Origin: Nostoc mirabile CHAB5784
GTDB lineage: Bacteria > Cyanobacteriota > Cyanobacteriia > Cyanobacteriales > Nostocaceae
NCBI RefSeq assembly: GCF_020829645.1
Contig: NZ_JAIVFS010000017.1
Coordinates: 62,001-126,000 of the forward strand
Length of the DNA stretch: 64,000 nt
Direction of reading: 5' to 3'
The notes beneath the pieces were generated by a model. The model worked only from the letters and a program-made list of their open reading frames with translations. It was not told where the DNA came from and did not search any database. The position numbers and the translations under genes were made by a program. This document shows, in pieces, positions 62,409 to 64,000 of this stretch (position 1 is the stretch's first letter; the number at the start of each line of letters is the position of its first letter).

Positions 62409-63209
62409 ATGAGTTTAGAACTAAAATTATCAGGTAAAACAGCGATCGTCACAGGAGGAAGTGCGGGAATTGGTTTAGCAACTGCAAAAGCACTCTATAG
62501 TGAGGGTGTAAATGTAGCGATCGCAGCCCGCAATCAAGAACGCTTAGATCAAGCTATAGCTGACATCCAGTCTTTACCCACGCCAGGCGCTAAAGTTATT
62601 GCCATCAGCGCTGATTTAACTAAAGCAGAGGATGTTGAGAATGTTGTTTCAACCACCTTGGCCCAATTTAATCAAATTGATATCTTGATTAATAATGCAG
62701 GTTCAGCCCGTGCTGGATCTTTCCTGGAATCAACAGATGATTTATTTTTGGATGCTTGGAACTTAAAATTATTGGGCTATATCCGCCTAGTTAGAGCCGT
62801 CGTTCCCCATCAAAAAAGTCGCGGTGATGGACGCATTGTCAATATAGTCGGCGGTGCAGGACGGACACCTCGTCCTAACTTCCTAGCTGGTGGTACAAGC
62901 AATGCGGCTCTGCTCAACTTCACAAAGGGCATTTCTAAAGAGTTAGCCGAGTACAAGATTCGCATTAATGCCATCTCGCCTGGTGCTACAGCTACTGAGC
63001 GTGCCGAGACTTTAGCGCGGCAGAATGCCCAAGCGCAAGGGATCACCGTCGAGCAAGTGAAGGCGCAAAACATCCAAAGTATTCCTTTAAAAAGAATCGC
63101 CCAGCCAGAAGAAATTGCCGCGCTGGCGCTATTTTTGGTATCTGATCTTGCTGCATCGATTACAGGAACAGAGATTATCGTTGATGGCGGCTCTACTCCT
63201 GGTGTTTAG
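62409..63209 (+). CDS. SDR-family oxidoreductase without the canonical YxxxK
   Basis: A 266-residue classical-SDR-like protein. It has the cofactor loop 'VTGGSAGIGLATAKAL', 'VAIAARNQERL' and 'DILINNAGSARAGSF' (N-N-A-G). The conserved active-site stretch reads 'PNFLAGGTSNAALLNFTKG', so Tyr and Lys of Y-x-x-x-K are replaced by Gly and Asn. The C-terminus 'ITGTEIIVDGGSTPGV' is typical of FabG-like enzymes. It may bind NAD(P) but have altered or no reductase activity. GAGGGTAAG precedes the ATG. A terminator-like palindrome follows. Confidence 0.85.
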   Translation: MSLELKLSGKTAIVTGGSAGIGLATAKALYSEGVNVAIAARNQERLDQAIADIQSLPTPGAKVIAISADLTKAEDVENVVSTTLAQFNQIDILINNAGSARAGSFLESTDDLFLDAWNLKLLGYIRLVRAVVPHQKSRGDGRIVNIVGGAGRTPRPNFLAGGTSNAALLNFTKGISKELAEYKIRINAISPGATATERAETLARQNAQAQGITVEQVKAQNIQSIPLKRIAQPEEIAALALFLVSDLAASITGTEIIVDGGSTPGV

Positions 63210-63211
63210 CA

Positions 63212-63253
63212 GTAGAGACGCGATTCATCAGACGCGATGAATCGCGTCTCTAC
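63212..63253 (+). terminator. GACGCGATTCATC palindrome followed by T-run
   Basis: GTAGAGACGCGATTCATC pairs exactly with GATGAATCGCGTCTCTAC and is followed by TTTTG. It belongs to the GACGCGATTAATC repeat family but could end the SDR transcript. Confidence 0.6.
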
Positions 63254-63299
63254 TTTTGTAAAAACATAAACTTCTTGGAGATAAAAACATGGGTTCTCA

Positions 63300-63356
63300 A
63301 TGGCTATCAAAGGAGATGCTTCTGAGTACAACCGTCGTCAGGCGGTGACTGCGTAA
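63300..63356 (+). other. 18-codon ORF, possibly a remnant
   Basis: It reads 'MAIKGDASEYNRRQAVTA' and stops. It has a TTGGAGATA upstream at a workable but long spacing (about 24 bp), better placed for an overlapping ATG at 63290. No family is recognised. Confidence 0.2.
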
Positions 63357-63458
63357 TAGGGACTCGCGTAAAAATAAAATACCAGCTAGACAATCTCTGT
63401 GAAGTAGAAGTTTCATTGGTAGTAAAGCAAGTTCCATACTTGGGCAGAGGAGCGATGC

Positions 63459-63707
63459 ATGGGTGATACACGCGCTACTGTTTTGGAAACAATAGCGGAT
63501 ACTTTAATCGAGCGTGCTGAGGCTCTGCCTTCTCGTGTTCTGCAAGTAGCGGTGACAGGCATTACTGCTAGTGGCAAATCCACTTTGGCACAGGAGCTAG
63601 CGCAGATATTAACCAGACGTGGAAGAAGTTCTGTTCATATTGCAGTGGATGATTTCCATAACCCACTTGATCTGCGCCATCGCCGAGGCCGTGATTCGGC
63701 TGAAGGC
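63459..63707 (+). pseudogene. P-loop nucleoside (uridine-type) kinase, interrupted by a group II intron
   Basis: The intact 83 codons encode 'VLQVAVTGITASGKSTLAQE' (Walker A) and 'VHIAVDDFHNPLDLRHRRGR' then 'DSAEG', the N-terminal third of uridine-kinase/phosphoribulokinase-like proteins. At 63708 the sequence switches to the 3' end of a group II intron in the opposite orientation; the ORF runs on into intron DNA and stops at 63761. Since the intron is antisense to the kinase, it cannot be spliced from this mRNA. AGAGGAG precedes the ATG. The remaining kinase exon should lie beyond the far end of the intron, outside the window. Confidence 0.85.
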
Positions 63708-63748
63708 ATTAAACTCAACGAGGTTGTCACCAACCCCGTTGGTCTTCA

Positions 63749-63782
63749 AAACCGTGCATGAGACTTTCACCTCACACGGCTC
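63749..63782 (-). ncRNA. Group II intron domain V
   Basis: A 34-nt hairpin starting GAGCCG and ending CGGTTT with a TGAAAGT-region tetraloop, matching the domain V pattern. It holds the catalytic AGC triad and sits at the expected distance before domain VI and the intron 3' end. Confidence 0.85.
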
Positions 63783-63801
63783 CTCAATAACTTGGTGCTT
63801 G

Positions 63802-63999
63802 TCACGCATACCTCATCACCCATTTATCCTCAACTCTTTCAAGCTTTTTGGTGGGCTTAGGCTCGGCACTATTACAGCCGGATTTTATGCCAGGACTGCC
63901 ATCATTGACTGTCTTTGTGTCGTGGCAATGTCGATGTAGCAGTTGAAGATTTTTATACTCATCCTTTCCACCTTTCGATTTCGGAATGCTATGGTCAAC
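63802..63999 (-). CDS. Group II intron-encoded protein, C-terminal HNH part (partial)
   Basis: The reverse frame entering the window reads 'VDHSIPKSKGGKDEYKNLQL' then 'LHRHCHDTKT' and about 30 more residues, with TGA at 63804-63802. 'DH...P...GG.D...NLQLLHRHCH' is the HNH endonuclease domain at the end of intron reverse transcriptase/maturases. Such proteins splice the intron RNA and make the target-site cut during retrohoming. The reverse transcriptase and maturase domains lie beyond position 64000. The frame here is intact, so the element may be active. Confidence 0.9.
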   Translation of the reverse strand, partial: VDHSIPKSKGGKDEYKNLQLLHRHCHDTKTVNDGSPGIKSGCNSAEPKPTKKLERVEDKWVMRYA

Positions 64000-64000
64000 T

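Larger units (their letters stand above)
63708..64000 (-). mobile_element. Group II intron, 3' part (reverse strand)
   Basis: On the reverse strand the order is HNH tail of the intron protein, then domain V at 63782-63749 (34 nt, GAGCCGTGTGAGG-TGAAAG-TCTCATGCACGGTTT-like hairpin with the catalytic AGC), then domain VI (CAACGGGGTTG paired with CAACCTCGTTG), then the intron end ...TTTAAT at 63708. The AT end fits the A-Y rule. The 5' part lies outside the window. Confidence 0.9.

Overview
The window looks like chromosomal DNA from a filamentous, Nostoc-type cyanobacterium. The reasons are the many GCGATCGC (HIP1) palindromes inside and outside genes, short tandem heptamers of the AATTCGT/AATTACG type in most gaps, moderately AT-rich DNA, and cyanobacterium-typical families (DUF3386, SDR-CIA30 fusion, Uma2, HugZ-like, double-glycine precursors, RTX proteins). 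No rRNA, tRNA or CRISPR array was found. No intact IS transposase was found either, but many small non-autonomous elements and several broken genes are present.

Layout. 0.6-8.9 kb: stress and redox genes (pyridoxamine-oxidase-like protein, Tat-exported aldo/keto reductase, a frameshifted chaB), a Uma2 protein, two GNAT acetyltransferases, an unrecognised membrane/coiled-coil protein and a uridine-phosphorylase-type enzyme. 9-16.4 kb: a beheaded aspartyl-protease relic, an AhpD-like protein, two alpha/beta hydrolases, an SDR-CIA30 protein, a HugZ-like protein and a small LEA-like protein. 16.4-21 kb: repeat-rich DNA around a secreted protein with two complete matrixin-type zinc protease domains and RTX repeats. 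21-24.6 kb: GAF-LuxR regulator divergent from a DUF3386 gene, a retropepsin-like gene split by a 163-bp element, and tmk. 24.8-31.6 kb: a large HTH plus periplasmic-binding-protein fusion, then a 5-oxoproline cluster (HyuA, DUF1445 D-glutamate cyclase-like, HyuB). 31.6-36.3 kb: decayed DNA with an aminotransferase tail and an amine oxidase in pieces, plus a DUF6174 and a LOG-like gene.

The most interesting region is 36.3-50.2 kb, a type I/double-glycine export locus. It encodes a C39-peptidase ABC exporter with an N-terminal cNMP-binding-like region, an HlyD adaptor and a SurA/PpiC-like isomerase. Four nearly identical cysteine-free precursors follow, sharing a leader ending EEILGG, and then four acidic RTX-type proteins. 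The DNA between the precursors keeps a relic of the isomerase 3' end, so the family grew by tandem duplication of an isomerase-tail-plus-precursor unit. The exporter, adaptor and isomerase are inferred to fold and secrete the precursors. The RTX proteins may use the same channel, but the sequence does not prove it.

51-64 kb: a Cache-HAMP-GAF histidine kinase, a small gene with a GTAAC-rich upstream repeat array, a double histidine-phosphatase, a dihydroorotase-like protein lacking several metal ligands, a VOC protein, a quinone-oxidoreductase-like MDR, a pyrophosphatase-like gene whose 5' end is repeat DNA, an SDR lacking the YxxxK motif, and a nucleoside-kinase gene cut by an antisense group II intron whose domain V and HNH tail lie at the window edge.
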